Source: Guillardia theta CCMP2712 (Eukaryota; Cryptophyceae; Pyrenomonadales; Geminigeraceae). From it: a stretch of 64,000 nt of DNA. The stretch is from the NCBI RefSeq assembly GCF_000315625.1, contig NW_005434642.1, forward strand, positions 95,615-159,614, in the 5' to 3' direction. A program made the translations under genes and the position numbers. The notes under the pieces were generated by a model, which was not told the origin of the DNA, ran no database searches, and saw only the letters and a program-made list of their open reading frames with translations. Positions 31,247 through 42,271 of the stretch are shown in pieces; position 1 is the first letter of the stretch; the number at the start of each line of letters is the position of its first letter.

Positions 31247-33881
31247 ATGAACGATGTTTGGAATATCAATGATATGCAAGACCTTGGATGCGAAGAATCC
31301 CTTCTTCATGTTCTCCCCCGCTTGCTCTTGTTGATCGCAACACAGCATCGCCCCCTTCTCATATCGGACCTGTTCGATTATGCTGTCAAGGTACACCCTT
31401 CATCACATTCCACTCAGAGCTGATTCTTCGAAACCTGAACAGATTCATCATTCACAAGAGATCGTATCAAGAACGATCGAAGATCCTCACAAGTTCCACC
31501 GGTAGTGCGTGCCTCTTTGTTCCACTCAGTGTAAGCATTCGCCAAGGTACACGTATTCGGACTGGGGGAAGAGGACGAAGAGGATGGCAAACAGCTTGAA
31601 GGAGCTGGGTGTTACTTCAGGAGACCGAGTTGCTACTATCGCCTGGAACGGATACCGGCACTTTGAGCTCTACTACGCCATTTCGGGGGGAGGAGCAATC
31701 CTACACACCATCAACCCCCGCCTGAGTGCAGAGCAGATGTCTTTTATCATCAACCATGCTGAAGACAAGGTTCGCATTCGATTGATCCGACTCCGCATGT
31801 CATTCATGAAGGCTTCTAGGTCATATTTGTGGACCTTACCTTCTTCAAAGCCCTTCAGGCTATTTTGCCGAAGCTTTCTACAGTGAAGGCCATTGTGGTC
31901 ATGAGTGACAAAAAGCAGTAAGAAAGTGGAGGATCCCCACATCACATCTATGACAATATCTTTGTTTAGCATGCCAGATGTTTCCCAGCCAAACATTCTG
32001 TGCTACGAGGATCTTATTTCATCCGGGAAAGAAGCATTTAACTGGGCAAAGATGGATGAGAACGATGCGTGTTCGTTGTGCTACACTTCTGGAACTACTG
32101 GTGTAATTGTATTCAAAGATAATGCATTCTCAAGGACATGACAGGTGACCCTAAAGGCGTTCTCTACTCTCACCGATCGACAGTGTTGCATGCTTGGACT
32201 ATCTGCAGTACGAATTCGTTTGGCTTGGTATTTTTTTTTGAATGTAGTCTTCCGACGGCATATATGGAGCATCTCATCCAATTATGTTGATCCTTGTATT
32301 GACATATACTGATGTTGTGAGTATCAGGGTTCAAATGATACCTGCTTGCCGATTGTGCCAATGTTCCACGTGAACGCGTGGGGTGTGCCATATAGTGCAT
32401 GCATTGCAGGCTGCAAACTAGTCCTCCCCGGATCTGGTGATAGTTCTTCAGCTGAATCGATTTCCCTCTCACCCATTCTTCGACCTTTTCGTTTCCTGTT
32501 CTCTATCCTCCCCTCACGTCGAGGGACATGACTTGACTTTCACAGCTATGGACGGCAAGAGCATAGCAGAACTTCTTTGTGCAGAGAGAGTATCATGCAC
32601 TGCTGGGGTTCCCACGGGTGAATTCATTTCTGACCCCTCAGAGATGCTAACCTTCTCTGTTGTTATCAGTATGGAGCATGCTCTTTAACTACCTGGAGTC
32701 AACTGGAACCAGAGTCCCAGACCTCAAGCGTGTGCTCGTTGGTGGTGCTGCTTGTCCTCCGTCCATGATCGCGACATGGGAAAAGAAGTTCAAGGCAAGG
32801 CCTCGTGTTTCTGTCGATTGAAAGTTTCTTACATGTCGCTGTCAGGTTCGATGCCAACATGCATGGGGCATGACAGAATTGAGTCCGACTGGAGTGATCA
32901 ATGACCTCCCAAAGCTCGACGACAATGAGTATCCAATCTCCCAAACATCGGACAAGGTTAGAAGCGTTGTGAAGTTCTTGAGCACTGATCGTCAACTCAT
33001 AGGCACGTCAAGGCCGAGAAATGTATGGCATAGAACTCGCATGCTTTGACGATGATGGCAATATTGTACGATCGAATCCTTCAAATGCACAATGTGATGA
33101 TCCATTTCCAGCTGCCGCGAGATGGCAAGACAGCAGGACGGCTGAAAATACGAGGGAATTGGGTTTTGGAATCTTATTACAAGTCGGACAAGGTAAACCT
33201 TCAAGTCACCTATGCATGGGATGCAAAATGACCTGCAACTCGTAGCCAGCGGTCGATGAGGACGGATGGTTCGACAGCGGAGATGTTGCGACCATCTCTG
33301 AAGACGGCTACATGCAAATCACGGATCGCAACAAGGACCTGATCAAGTGAGTAGGGAGATGTCCGCACCCATCGGAGACCAACAAGTCTGATGTTTGATT
33401 CTCAGGTCTGGTGGAGAGTGGATTAGTTCTATCGAGCTTGAGCACGTGGCATTGGAGCATCCCAGCATCTCGCAGGCATGTCTCCTACATGCAAGTCAGC
33501 CCATGACTTGCTCCTGTCGCAGGCAGCAGCCATCGCTGTCACTCATCCAGTCTGGGGAGAGCGTCCTCTGATCGTTGCTGTGGCTAAAGAGAACTGCAAG
33601 GTAGAGGATGACAGTCGTGCTCAGGCTGTTGCTCCTCTGACGTTTCTCAGGTCGACAAACAGGAAGTTTTCAAGTTGTTCGAGTCTCTTCCCAAGTGGTC
33701 AAGACCCGACGACGTGGTACTGCCACTTGCTCTGCTGCTCCTCTTTCCTCCTTGGTTGGCTGATGTCGATCAGGCGTTTGTGGATCATCTTCCTGTGGGG
33801 GGGACCGGCAAGGTCCTCAAGGTCAAGCTACGCGAGATGTTCGATGATCACTACGCTAAGCTGCACAATGCCACGAAATGA
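31247..33881 (+). CDS. Fatty acyl-CoA ligase / AMP-binding enzyme, many exons
   Basis: ANL-superfamily enzyme that activates a carboxylic acid, probably a medium- or long-chain fatty acid, through an acyl-adenylate. Coding blocks in order: [72 protein letters not shown], then the P-loop [20 protein letters not shown] split by an intron, [75 protein letters not shown] and [13 protein letters not shown]. The gene starts at an ATG giving [14 protein letters not shown], in one open exon with PLLIS; the stop is at 33879-33881. No plastid leader or classic C-terminal peroxisomal SKL is seen. Individual junctions in the middle were checked only at motif level. Confidence 0.9.
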
Positions 33882-34135
33882 TGATCAATGCCATGCACAA
33901 GATGCGCGGTGAGATTCGACAGGGCCCCAGTCGACTGAATAATGACGATCGATCTCTCACAATGAAAATCACGAGATTGAGGAATACATGAATAGTAAAC
34001 AATGACAGAAAGTTGTCTACTTTGTTGACATAATCAGGACATCTCGGGTACTGTGTGTTCCATCTGGACTTTGTCACAGTCCGTCATTTAACTTCTTGAT
34101 CTCAACATGGTACTCTTAGCATCTGCAAACGATGC

Positions 34136-34621
34136 ATGCTTCTGATCGCCCAGGCCTGTACGACACTTTGTGATTCTTCTCAACACTTCTCATTTCACTC
34201 TCACCACTTAGCAGTTGCCTGGGCCGGCACCTCACCCTCGAGGACGGGCAGGAAGGTCTCCAACTCCTCTGATGTTCGGTCCTCGCCGCCCGACTGCAAT
34301 CACATCAAAAGAAGCCAATCATGTCTATGTGAGGAGTACCTGTATGCCCCCCCCCTCCCCCTCCCCCTCCCCCTCCTCCCATCCCTGGCATCCCGCCCCA
34401 CATTGAAGGCAATTGAGGCATCTTTGAAGGAGGAGATAGGATCAAATTCCCCACCCCGTAGAAACTCGCTAGAGCAAGAGATCCTGCCAGACGATCACAG
34501 ACTGTTACTTCTCCCATGCAGTGGCAAACCCCGTATGCCTCCCAGAAGAAAGCCAACGATGAAGAGAGCGATCAGAGTCGACAAGCCCGAGGCCGAGGTC
34601 GGCATGCAGTTTGCATGCTGA
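34136..34621 (+). CDS. Hypothetical Pro/basic-rich ORF
   Basis: An open frame of 161 codons. The C-terminal part (KAIEASLKEEIGSNSPPRRN ... MPPRRKPTMKRAIRV) reads like a charged nuclear-type protein, while the middle is a C-rich simple repeat (about 34349-34385) giving Pro/Leu. The other strand also has open coding-like segments here, so strand and extent are uncertain and introns are possible. Confidence 0.25.
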   Translation: MLLIAQACTTLCDSSQHFSFHSHHLAVAWAGTSPSRTGRKVSNSSDVRSSPPDCNHIKRSQSCLCEEYLYAPPLPLPLPLLPSLASRPTLKAIEASLKEEIGSNSPPRRNSLEQEILPDDHRLLLLPCSGKPRMPPRRKPTMKRAIRVDKPEAEVGMQFAC

Positions 34622-35229
34622 CCTATACCTGTAGTCATGACTTAGAGTTGTAGCGCCGTCAGATGGCCCTCTCGTCCCCTATTACCACTAGACGATGGCG
34701 TCGGATTAGCTGGTGCACGGTCGTCCACGACCTCTCCATTGACGATTCGAACCATCTGGCTCCAATGAGTTGGAGGAGTTTGCCAGCAAAGTTCTCTTCT
34801 GCCTCCTAGAAATGACATCAGCTTCCTTCAACACCGACTCGTTGTTCATGGTGACTGCCCACACACAACTACCTTTGCTTCCCTAGATCTCCTGTCGTCT
34901 ATTATCTCCCATGACCTGGGGCTCTCAAGGTGAAGACTTTTCATACCTATCGTCATATCATCGACATATTCCGCTGTCTACTCCGTATCCTCTCCTCTCC
35001 TTTCCTTCTAAAGTCTCCTTTCCCTGTCCCTTCCTCTTCTCCTTTCCTGTTCTCCATTTTGCTCTGTTCTGCACTTTGCTTGAATTGAGCCCTCATCCCA
35101 CCTCATTCTAGTTTGACCACATCCCCACTCATACCACATGGATCAATTGTGTGCCCTCATCACCACACATGCCACGACCTTGACATTCAAAATGATCTGA
35201 AAATATTTTCAGTCCAGACCAATTCTCTA
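34622..35229. other. Intergenic; no gene seen
   Basis: Pyrimidine-rich stretch around 34980-35080 and scattered short frames only. Confidence 0.4.
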
Positions 35230-35520
35230 ATCAGTGACCACCCCTTGAAATGGGGTATTTTTACATTCAAAGTTGGGGGTAGGATCAAAGTGGGGGTCGG
35301 GCAGACACATCTTGAGAAATTCGAACATCCCCGCGCTGTTGGATACCGACAATTTGGTACCCACCCACCCCAGGTAGAAATTGGAGCACAAAATACCCCC
35401 TACCCCCTTGTTGATATGAAATACAACGGGTGTTGAGTTGAAATACACCTGCACGATCTACCCTACCCCTGGTTTCCCGCCCCTCCCGGGGAAAGGCTAT
35501 ATAGAAAGAGGGGGGGGACA
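35230..35520 (+). promoter_or_regulatory. Histone H2A promoter region with TATA box and TACCCC/GGGGTA words
   Basis: TATATAG at 35498-35504, 39 bp before the H2A start codon, with purine-rich sequence after it. Upstream, GGGGTA, GGGGGTAGG, TACCCACCCACCCC and TACCCCCTACCCCC occur between 35250 and 35470. Confidence 0.6.
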
Positions 35521-35542
35521 TGGCTCCCCATCAACACACGCA

Positions 35543-35947
35543 ATGTCCGGCAAGGCTGGCAAGGGAGCTGCAGGAAGAGGAAAGAGCAAGGGAGGCAAGT
35601 CCGTTTCCCGCTCCAAGAAGGCTGGACTTCAGTTCCCCGTTGGACGTGTCCACCGCTACTTGAAGAACGGCAAGTACGCCACCAGGGTTGGAGCTGGTGC
35701 CCCCGTGTACCTCGCCGCTGTCCTTGAGTACCTCTCCGCTGAGGTTCTTGAGTTGGCTGGCAACGCTGCTCGTGACAACAAGAAGTCCCGTATCATCCCC
35801 CGTCACATCCAGTTGGCCGTCCGCAACGACGAGGAGTTGAACAAGCTTCTCGGAGGAGTCACCATCGCTGCTGGTGGAGTTCTCCCCAACATCCACTCTG
35901 TTCTCTTGCCCAAGAAGAGCAAGAGCAGCGAGAAGAAGGCCGAGTAA
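35543..35947 (+). CDS. H2A: Histone H2A
   Basis: Core histone of the nucleosome, 134 aa, single exon as usual for replication-dependent histones. Conserved sequence: [64 protein letters not shown] and [15 protein letters not shown]. The C-terminus (KSSEKKAE) has no SQ motif, so it is canonical H2A, not H2A.X. N-terminal tail is Gly/Lys-rich. Codon use is strongly biased to C-ending codons (AAG, AAC, GTC), pointing to high expression. A TATA box lies 39 bp upstream and a histone 3' stem-loop 26 bp after the stop. Confidence 0.98.
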   Translation: MSGKAGKGAAGRGKSKGGKSVSRSKKAGLQFPVGRVHRYLKNGKYATRVGAGAPVYLAAVLEYLSAEVLELAGNAARDNKKSRIIPRHIQLAVRNDEELNKLLGGVTIAAGGVLPNIHSVLLPKKSKSSEKKAE

Positions 35948-35972
35948 ATGGTTGACACCTGAGTCACGTACT

Positions 35973-35988
35973 GGTGTTTTTCAACACC
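35973..35988 (+). terminator. Histone mRNA 3' stem-loop
   Basis: GGTGTT TTTC AACACC: a perfect 6-bp stem and 4-nt loop, followed by AAGGG, 26 nt after the H2A stop. This is the geometry of the stem-loop bound by SLBP in replication-dependent histone mRNAs. Confidence 0.85.
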
Positions 35989-36348
35989 AAGGGCTATGCA
36001 GTTGGTGCAATGAGATGGTTCGACTCCATCTAGCCTTGTTTTCTGAGTTTGTCCTGCAATATACATACAAGTGCCTTTTGCTCGATTTTCTATCTTCATC
36101 TTGGTCCAGATTTCAGGGACCAACTGTGCTCTGTAGCCCGATTTATGATGTGCCGAGGAAGGAAATATCTGGAAGTCTCTCATATCCAGCATGGTCTTAC
36201 TTTTTAATCGATAGTTGATCTTGTAGATCTGATTGTGGCTTAACGGCCGGATGGAAGAAAGGCCAAGTTGAATCAAAAATCAATCCTTATCTGGTGTTTC
36301 CAGGGAAACGAAGTCGACCATGTGAACTAGGTTCACTGGCAGGCAGCA

Positions 36349-37025
36349 TGTCAGGAGGGTTGCCAGTCGGAGAGACAGGGAAGAAGAATAAGATTGAAGG
36401 GCGGATAGGTCTGTGTGCAATCATGATGCGAGGACGAAACGCTGGTGAGCATGATAGACGCGAACACAGCATTTGACCGTCCGGCGCTTTGTCAGGAGGT
36501 CCTTCCCCAAATCGAATCCTGAACACAGTTGGCAACCAGGCAGCCGTGCGATCCGATCAACATATCTCACTGTCTGGCTGAACTGTCACGGTGCCATCAA
36601 GTGTTTGGCCTGCACGCCGGACTTGTCTTGGAGGAGTCTGGCTGTAAGTGAGCTTAGTGCTACACCCGGCCTACAGCCTCGGACTCTCTCGGAGGCTCAG
36701 AGTGCGGCTTGTCTTGGCTCAGGCAGCTTTGCCGATCCACCAAAAGATGACATCCGTGATGGTGGCATGAGGATCAGTATCTCCGGGACATGCGCTACAC
36801 GCCATTTCAAGTCATCAACCCGGCCGGAATGCATTCATCTGAGTGTATTATTCACTTGTCAGCGTCTTTGTGTGGAGCAACTGCTAGTCCAACGGTCGGG
36901 CCCTGGTCTACGCTTCCTGCCGCACCAACGACCGTACGTTCCGATCCGGCTATCGTCACGGTTTACCCGATGATGCGAAGAAGCTCGACCTGCCGTCCCA
37001 GTCATCATCGTCAGCAGCGAGCTGA
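36349..37025 (+). CDS. Possible multi-exon hypothetical gene, overlapping the FKBP 3' end
   Basis: Coding-like segments: MSGGLPVGETGKKNKIEG... ending at a GTGAGC donor (36444), GAIKCLACTPDLSW before a GTAAGT donor (36648), DQYLRDMRYTPFQVINPAG, and SNGRALVYASCRTNDRTF... to a TGA at 37023. No family is recognised and the exon chain is not fully resolved. The last part would overlap the FKBP gene on the other strand by about 60 bp. It could instead be chance open sequence. Confidence 0.25.
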
Positions 37026-37607
37026 GGCAAAGGCTCTTGCCGACCTCGAAGATGAGATCCGCATTCGGGGGAATAACGCCTCCTGCTCCTTGGCTTCCAT
37101 AGCCTGCATCCACAGTCAACCTAAAGTTTCGTTCCCTTCGGCTAGATTGCTAAATTTTTCTACCGTAGTCAGAGGAGATGATGAGCTTTGCTTTCTCTCC
37201 TGGAGGAACACATCGTCAACTCTCGACTTTGATGAAAATTTTTGCGGCTACCAACGCTCATCTTCATGACACCTTCATCCCAGCCACGGATGACCTGTGC
37301 AAAGTTAGGTCTCAGGTACGTTGACGATGATCAGTTTCACTTGTCCAACTCCAATGACAAATTGGAAGGGTTTGTTGCGTTTGAAAGATGAGTCAAACTC
37401 TTCACTGAGGAGTTTGTTAACTATCCTTCGCCCTTAAAGGCGAAAATTTACCCGTTGGAAGCCAACTTTCCAGTGTAGTGCATTTCCAGCCTCTGTCCCT
37501 GTAAAGTAAAGGAAGTTATGGTCTTAGAATGGAGAGCAATACTTACTGACCTTCTTTGGGAAGTTTTTTCCATCGCCAGGAGTGATAGTTTGGACTTCAA
37601 CTCCCAT
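36963..37607 (-). CDS. FKBP12-type peptidyl-prolyl isomerase, 7 exons
   Basis: Cytosolic rotamase that binds FK506/rapamycin in other eukaryotes; 110 aa against 108 for human FKBP12. Exons: 37607-37551, 37498-37452, 37404-37341, 37294-37252, 37199-37164, 37103-37045, 36989-36963; introns are 46-60 nt and every phase agrees. Family blocks: MGVEVQTITPGDGKNFPKK, LEMHYTGKL, EEFDSSFKRNKPFQFVIG, VIRGWDEGVMKMSVGEKA, KLIISSDYGYG, GVIPPNADLIFEVELL. Drug-pocket residues Tyr, Asp, Phe, Val-Ile and Trp are present. The start matches the family exactly, so no targeting leader is present. The small exons mean the gene is nearly invisible to an ORF search. Confidence 0.96.
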
Positions 37608-38110
37608 CTTTGAAAAAGATTGACAAAAAATGCAAAAATAAGACTCAAACAAAAGGGCTGAAACATTATTGAGATAAGAAGGGATTACAGTTTGCAAACA
37701 AGACACGGCTCTCTCCTTCCCTCCGTTCCACTCTCCCTCTCTTCAGATTCATCCCCGGTGCCCCCGCTACATCTCGGAAGGAGAATTCAAAAATCAAACT
37801 CAGCTGTGGGCGAATTACGACACCCGGCTGGAACTCCTCAGACAACACCGAAGTACCAAAGACGAAAACTCGCTACAACAATCACGATGTATGAAAGAAG
37901 CCGTCGAACAATCAAAACCAGGCAGCAAAGAGCTCTAGTCACTTGCTGTAGTTCCTTATGGTTATTGCCAAGACTCAGGCACAGCAGCATTTGCCTGGCA
38001 TGGAAAGCCAGCAGAGGAACTCTATTATTGAGGAAGGGGAAGAGAGGAGGGGTGTGAATTCCCCGTTTCCAAACGACTTCGAGGGGGTGGAGGTGTATGG
38101 ACACGGCGTC
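37608..38110. other. Intergenic with one coding-like segment
   Basis: On the plus strand a segment from about 37747 to 37938 reads HPRCPRYISEGEFKNQTQL and on to a TAG, preceded by a pyrimidine-rich CTTCAG acceptor-like site. I found no start exon, so it is not called as a gene. Confidence 0.25.
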
Positions 38111-38124
38111 GCCTTTCAACTTAC

Positions 38125-38310
38125 CGGTGCGCTGTCGGGCCCGGCGGCCTGGCCCGGCGGCCCGGCCCGGCCCGGCCCGTCTCGGAAAGTCTCATGAGGC
38201 CCAGGCCCGGGCCTTTGTTCATGCCGTCAGGCCGCCCGTGGACGACGGCCGGCCCGCGTCGCCGCCCGGCATGTCACACGCCCGGCCGCAGTGCCAAGTT
38301 GGGCCTGAGG
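38125..38310. repeat. GC-rich dispersed repeat island 5
   Basis: Runs of GGCCCGGCGGCC and CGGCCCGGCCCGGCCCG, matching the composition of the other islands. Confidence 0.6.
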
Positions 38311-38389
38311 GGAGAGGAGGGACCAACGGACGTCTGATCCTGCTGTCCGTTTCCCTGAGGCTGGCTCACGACCGAGTCCAGTACCCGCT

Positions 38390-38500
38390 TCAAGGGGGGT
38401 ACATGGAAGATGAATGAGGGTGGGGTGGTTGGTATCGTAGCAAGGGGGTAAGGGAGAGTCCTGGACAGGTTCGGGTGGGGTAGTAGTCAGGGTGGTCCTC
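38390..38500 (+). promoter_or_regulatory. G-run element block before the laminin-IV gene
   Basis: GGGGGGTACATGG, GAGGGTGGGGTGGTTGG, AAGGGGGTAAGG and GGGTGGGGTAGTAG lie in the 120 bp before the start codon. Same word set as the other G-run blocks. Confidence 0.4.
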
Positions 38501-38510
38501 GAAGAAGAAA

Positions 38511-39571
38511 ATGCAGCGCTGTGGGGTTTGGATAGCGCTAGCAAGCGCGGTGATGGTAGCAAACCCAGTATGGGCACAGGATGCGGATTCTCTTGATGAA
38601 ATCCAGAATCTACTTGTTGAGAGCGATTTTCTTTGGGACGTTGACGGCTGGACGGTGCAAGGAGAGTGTGATCCTATTCAACATGGGCAGAGGATGGCAA
38701 AGGCTGCAGACAGCGGGCCGGGGAAATGGTATTTTGTCGCCCCAAAGAAATTTTTAGGTGCTAAACGAGCAGCATATGGAGGAAAACTTACGTTTCGGCA
38801 TGGATTTTTTGAGTATAATAGGTGATTGCCTTCTTGGTTTTCTCTTTTCACTAATTCCCTGTTTGTCTCAGTGAGGGAAGAGATCTACAAAGCGGCCCAT
38901 TCGACGTGGTGCTGATATCGGAAGCTCATGGGTTGGTTGTGGGCAAGAAAAATGTTATCCCAGCCTGGGCATTTCGTAGCGACCATGAACTGGAACTTGT
39001 CGAGACAGCAGGTTGGATCCTGAACAGCACCAAAGGTCCGCCCAGCCGCCCTGACATGATAAGACTGCTATCGAAGTTGAGTGCAATCTGGATTCGAGGA
39101 GGATTCTACCAAGGAAACGAAGACTCTTACATCATGAATGTCAAGTTGTTTTCCGGGCCAGTTGACACAACCCCGAAGAAGAGCTCTTTGAAACGTCAGC
39201 GGATTCACTCTGGCCCGTCCCAGGTGCCGCCGGAAGAGCCGCCAATGGAGAGGGAAATCGAGCCTACCGAATCCAAACAACATGACAATGATGAAACCAA
39301 GCTTCACATCGATGACAAGGAGCTTGAAGAAACCTATCGTCGGCTGAAAGCACAGGAATCCAAGAAAGCAAAGGCAACCGAGCAAGATAATATGCAGGAT
39401 GTCCCTCCTCCACCTGAGGATGATGATGCTGCCGGTGGAAGCAATGAGGGTTCTGATGATTCCAGATCGAGAGATCCCATGGAATCTGATGAAGTTGAAG
39501 AGAAAACAAAGAAGGAGAAGAAGGGAATGTTCGGTGGATTCTTTGGCGGAGGCGAGAAGGACGATCTGTGA
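38511..39571 (+). CDS. Secreted protein with laminin IV (laminin B) domain, 2 exons
   Basis: 336 aa; exons 38511-38821 and 38872-39571. Signal peptide MQRCGVWIALASAVMVANPV, cut near WAQ/DA. Residues ~45-210 match laminin domain IV: DVDGWTVQGECDP, KWYFVAPKKFLGAKRAAYGG, KLTFRHGFFEYN, GPFDVVLIS, ELVETAGWILNSTKGPPSRP and LSKLSAIWIRGGF. The remaining ~125 residues are highly charged (EEPPMEREIEPTES, EETYRRLKAQESKKAK) and end in a Gly/Phe-rich basic-acidic tail (GMFGGFFGGGEKDDL). No membrane span other than the leader. In animals this domain sits in basement-membrane proteins; its role in a single cell is unknown, perhaps cell surface or periplast. Confidence 0.85.
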
Positions 39572-39820
39572 GGATCATGTCCTGACGAATGATGAAAGGA
39601 AGAGCAGGATGCAAAGATGGTAGAATTTGCTAAGGCAAAACGGAGTGGTAGGAGAAAAGATAGAATCTCTACAACATATAATTGAGACTGAAGAGGATAT
39701 GAAACGAAATTGATTGCAAGGGACCAGTAAAGAGAAACAACCTGTTGCAATTAACCAATGCCTGCTGCTAGTCGCTGCCATCTTCCTTTGTTTAGTCTTT
39801 TATTCGGAAAACTATCAAGA

Positions 39821-40676
39821 TCAATAGAAGAACCCAAGAATTTTACCACCAGTGCTCTTCCTACGAGCCTGTGAAGCAAACCATTCAGTATTTTCCTACC
39901 CCAATCAACAGAAGGAGATTAAAAACTCACCTCCTCATGGTCCATAATGCCCAAAGAGGTTGTCAACACCACATATCCGAACTGACGCGAGGGGAGAAGA
40001 TTACTGGTCCATTGCTCGATAGCGCCGATGGTTAAATCGAAGCGAGGAGAGATGACACCGCACTTGTTGATTCTGCCAATGAGCTCAACAACGACCTTTC
40101 CACCGCGGTGATCGTCAACAATTTCAAACTCCCCGATGTATCCTGGAAGTATGGTCAGAGAGTCTAAAGCATCAGCTGTTTCGATTGCGCGTAGGATGAC
40201 GACAACGATGAAAGCATGGTGTTAATGGTATTCGAAACAATTGGATCCAATCGTTTTGAGCTTTCTCGTATCTCGTCAGATATGAACACACATCAATAAC
40301 ACCACACGGATTATCTCATGTGCGCGAGAAGTCAAATAAACATTTCAACAATTTGTATCCAACCAGTCAGTGAGAAATTAACCATGCTGACTGTCAAGAG
40401 TGTTCGAAACAACAACAAATAATCTTCAACACCATCAGCTCTTCACTTCACTCATCACCGTTCTCCACACGCATCTAACATCCATGCCCCTCTAGTTACA
40501 GAGTGCCACGTGCCACAGCACGAGAGGTCAGAGAGCTTCTTACCGTGTTTCTGCATAACCTGGAAGTACTTGACGATAACCTTGGAGCAAGGCCTGATGA
40601 GAACCTGGCGCTTGCCCGCCTTCTCCGCGTTGTTGAGCGTCTTCAACGCATCGGCCAGCACTGACATGCGCACCAT
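39821..40676 (-). CDS. RPS15A: Cytosolic 40S ribosomal protein uS8 (RPS15A), 3 exons
   Basis: Small-subunit ribosomal protein, 130 aa, the usual eukaryotic length. Exons 40676-40544, 40142-39931, 39868-39821, in phase. Family sequence: [77 protein letters not shown] and the ending GGKILGFFY. The first intron (about 400 nt) is long for this window, as is common for ribosomal protein genes. It converges on the laminin-IV gene, 249 bp apart. Confidence 0.97.
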
Positions 40677-40719
40677 GGCGGCTTCTCCTTCCCTGCCTGC
40701 ACGCGACTCACCGAAAAAA

Positions 40720-40980
40720 AAATAATCCTGAGGCGGACTGTGGGGTGGGGTCCTGAACTGGGTGATTGACAGGGTATGAAGGGAGGGTGGTAAGAGAGCT
40801 GCTGGGTGGGGGTTATTCGATTTGGTGGGGTGGGGGTAGAATGAATCAATATTGTATGAGGGTGGGTACATCACATTGGAACAGAAAGCCCCAGAATGAA
40901 GTCTACTAAACATGGTATTTGTGTGGTGGGTGGAGAAGTATCCACCCTATGCAAAATGGGAGGGGTGGTGGTTGAAAGGA
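40720..40980 (-). promoter_or_regulatory. G-run element block upstream of RPS15A
   Basis: On the plus strand: GTGGGGTGGGGTCC, GGGAGGGTGGTAAG, GTGGGGTGGGGGTAG and GAGGGTGGGTACATC in the 260 bp before the RPS15A start, so the gene's own strand reads CCCCACC/TACCC. Confidence 0.4.
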
Positions 40981-41460
40981 ATCTATTCTGGATCTGTTCT
41001 GAGGAGGTGGGTGGTAACAACTTCAAGCTCACCTCAGGTGCAATGGCGAAACAGGGATGATGGTAGACCAGAGAACCGTTGGAGAATGGCTGAAAGAATC
41101 TGCGGAAGAATATGCATATAAGGATGGCGGGAAGCGAGCAAAGGCTGATTGAGAAGTTGAATGGGGAGATCAGGGATAATGATGGAGCAAGAAAAGGGGG
41201 GAGGAGAAGAGGGGAGGAAGAAGTAAGTGGAGACAGTGAAAGGAGGCTGGGAGAGTACAAGGGAAGCATACGCAAAATGTACGACAAGAATACTGGCATA
41301 CATGGACAATAGACAATCATTCTTCTAATTTGATTGAGAGACAGAGAACTTGTGGTGTGACTTGTTGTACACGAATGATTTATTCCATTCCTTCATCAAC
41401 AGGTGAAGACGCTTGAAGAAAAAGGTGGACCGAAAACTAAGATAATCGAAATCCGACAGT

Positions 41461-42271
41461 ATGCTCTGCTCCAACATCTCTGTGTTTCTTAGCGCGATCC
41501 CCCCCGAGAAGCGTAAGAGGACCAAGGTAGGTGCTGCTGGACGAGAAGAGTCGAGCTTTCCTATCACTGACGTGATGAGTTGTAGAGGCCAACTATAGTC
41601 GAGGAGGAGAAGCCACTGAAAGCGAAGATGCCGTAAGACGTAGCAAGGAGGATATTTGTTGATGACGTTGAGTTAGGAAAAGACAGAGGAAGGAGGAGCC
41701 GAGGCAGAGCCGAAGGAGGAGCCGAAGGAGGAGATAAAGGAGGAGCCGAAAGCTCAACCGTACAAGGTCACGCTGAATGGGTAAGAACTGCTGTGGAGTA
41801 AGACGTGTCTGCATGTTTGTTGGTAGTTTCTTCTCTTTGAATGATGCAGCCAGTTGTGTAAATCTCTCCGATGCTTCTTGTGGTTGACTGACACTGTTGT
41901 TGCAACAAATAGGAACGTTCCTTGTGCCATCCTGCTCCACCATGCTAGGAAAGTGTACATCAAGGTATGTTGTTGTAAGACAGCTCAGTTGTTGGTTGAG
42001 TTTGCAACGCAGGAGGAGAGGAAAGAGAAAGGAGAGAATGCAGAGTTGTTAGTGACTGTGAGTGCTGCTGCCTCCTTGAACCAGCAAAGGGTAACAGTAA
42101 GTGTAGATGGACACGCCTTGCACTCAGCTCGACCTGGCGACGATGGAAGGGAAGGTGAAGGAGGCAGGAGGTGAATCGTCCAGGGGCATTCAAGAGACTG
42201 CAGGTGGTGGGATTGGGGGAGGAGGAGAAGATGAAGACGATTGCAATGGAGATGTTGGAAGCGAGAAGTGA
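41461..42271 (+). CDS. Hypothetical charged, probably nuclear protein, multi-exon
   Basis: No family recognised. In-phase chain: 41461-41526 (MLCSNISVFLSAIPPEKRKR...), an exon ending 41632, then an acidic/basic exon (EEGGAEAEPKEEPKEEIKEE) into QPYKVTLNG, then NVPCAILLHHARKVYIK, EERKEKGENAELLVTVSAAA and LDLATMEGKVKEAGG running to a TGA at 42269-42271 with an acidic end (GEDEDDCNGDVGSEK). The PEKRKRTK patch could serve as a nuclear localisation signal. The YKVTLNG...ARKVYIK block looks like a small beta-rich domain. An alternative last exon in another frame (to 42536) is possible. Confidence 0.45.

Noticed and set aside
34305-34556. Minus-strand Gly-rich open frame
   Set aside because: The Gly run is the antisense of a C-rich simple repeat; no exon chain supports it.
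37747-37938. Plus-strand coding-like segment ending in TAG
   Set aside because: Reads like protein and has an acceptor-like site, but I could find no start exon or homology, so it is not called.
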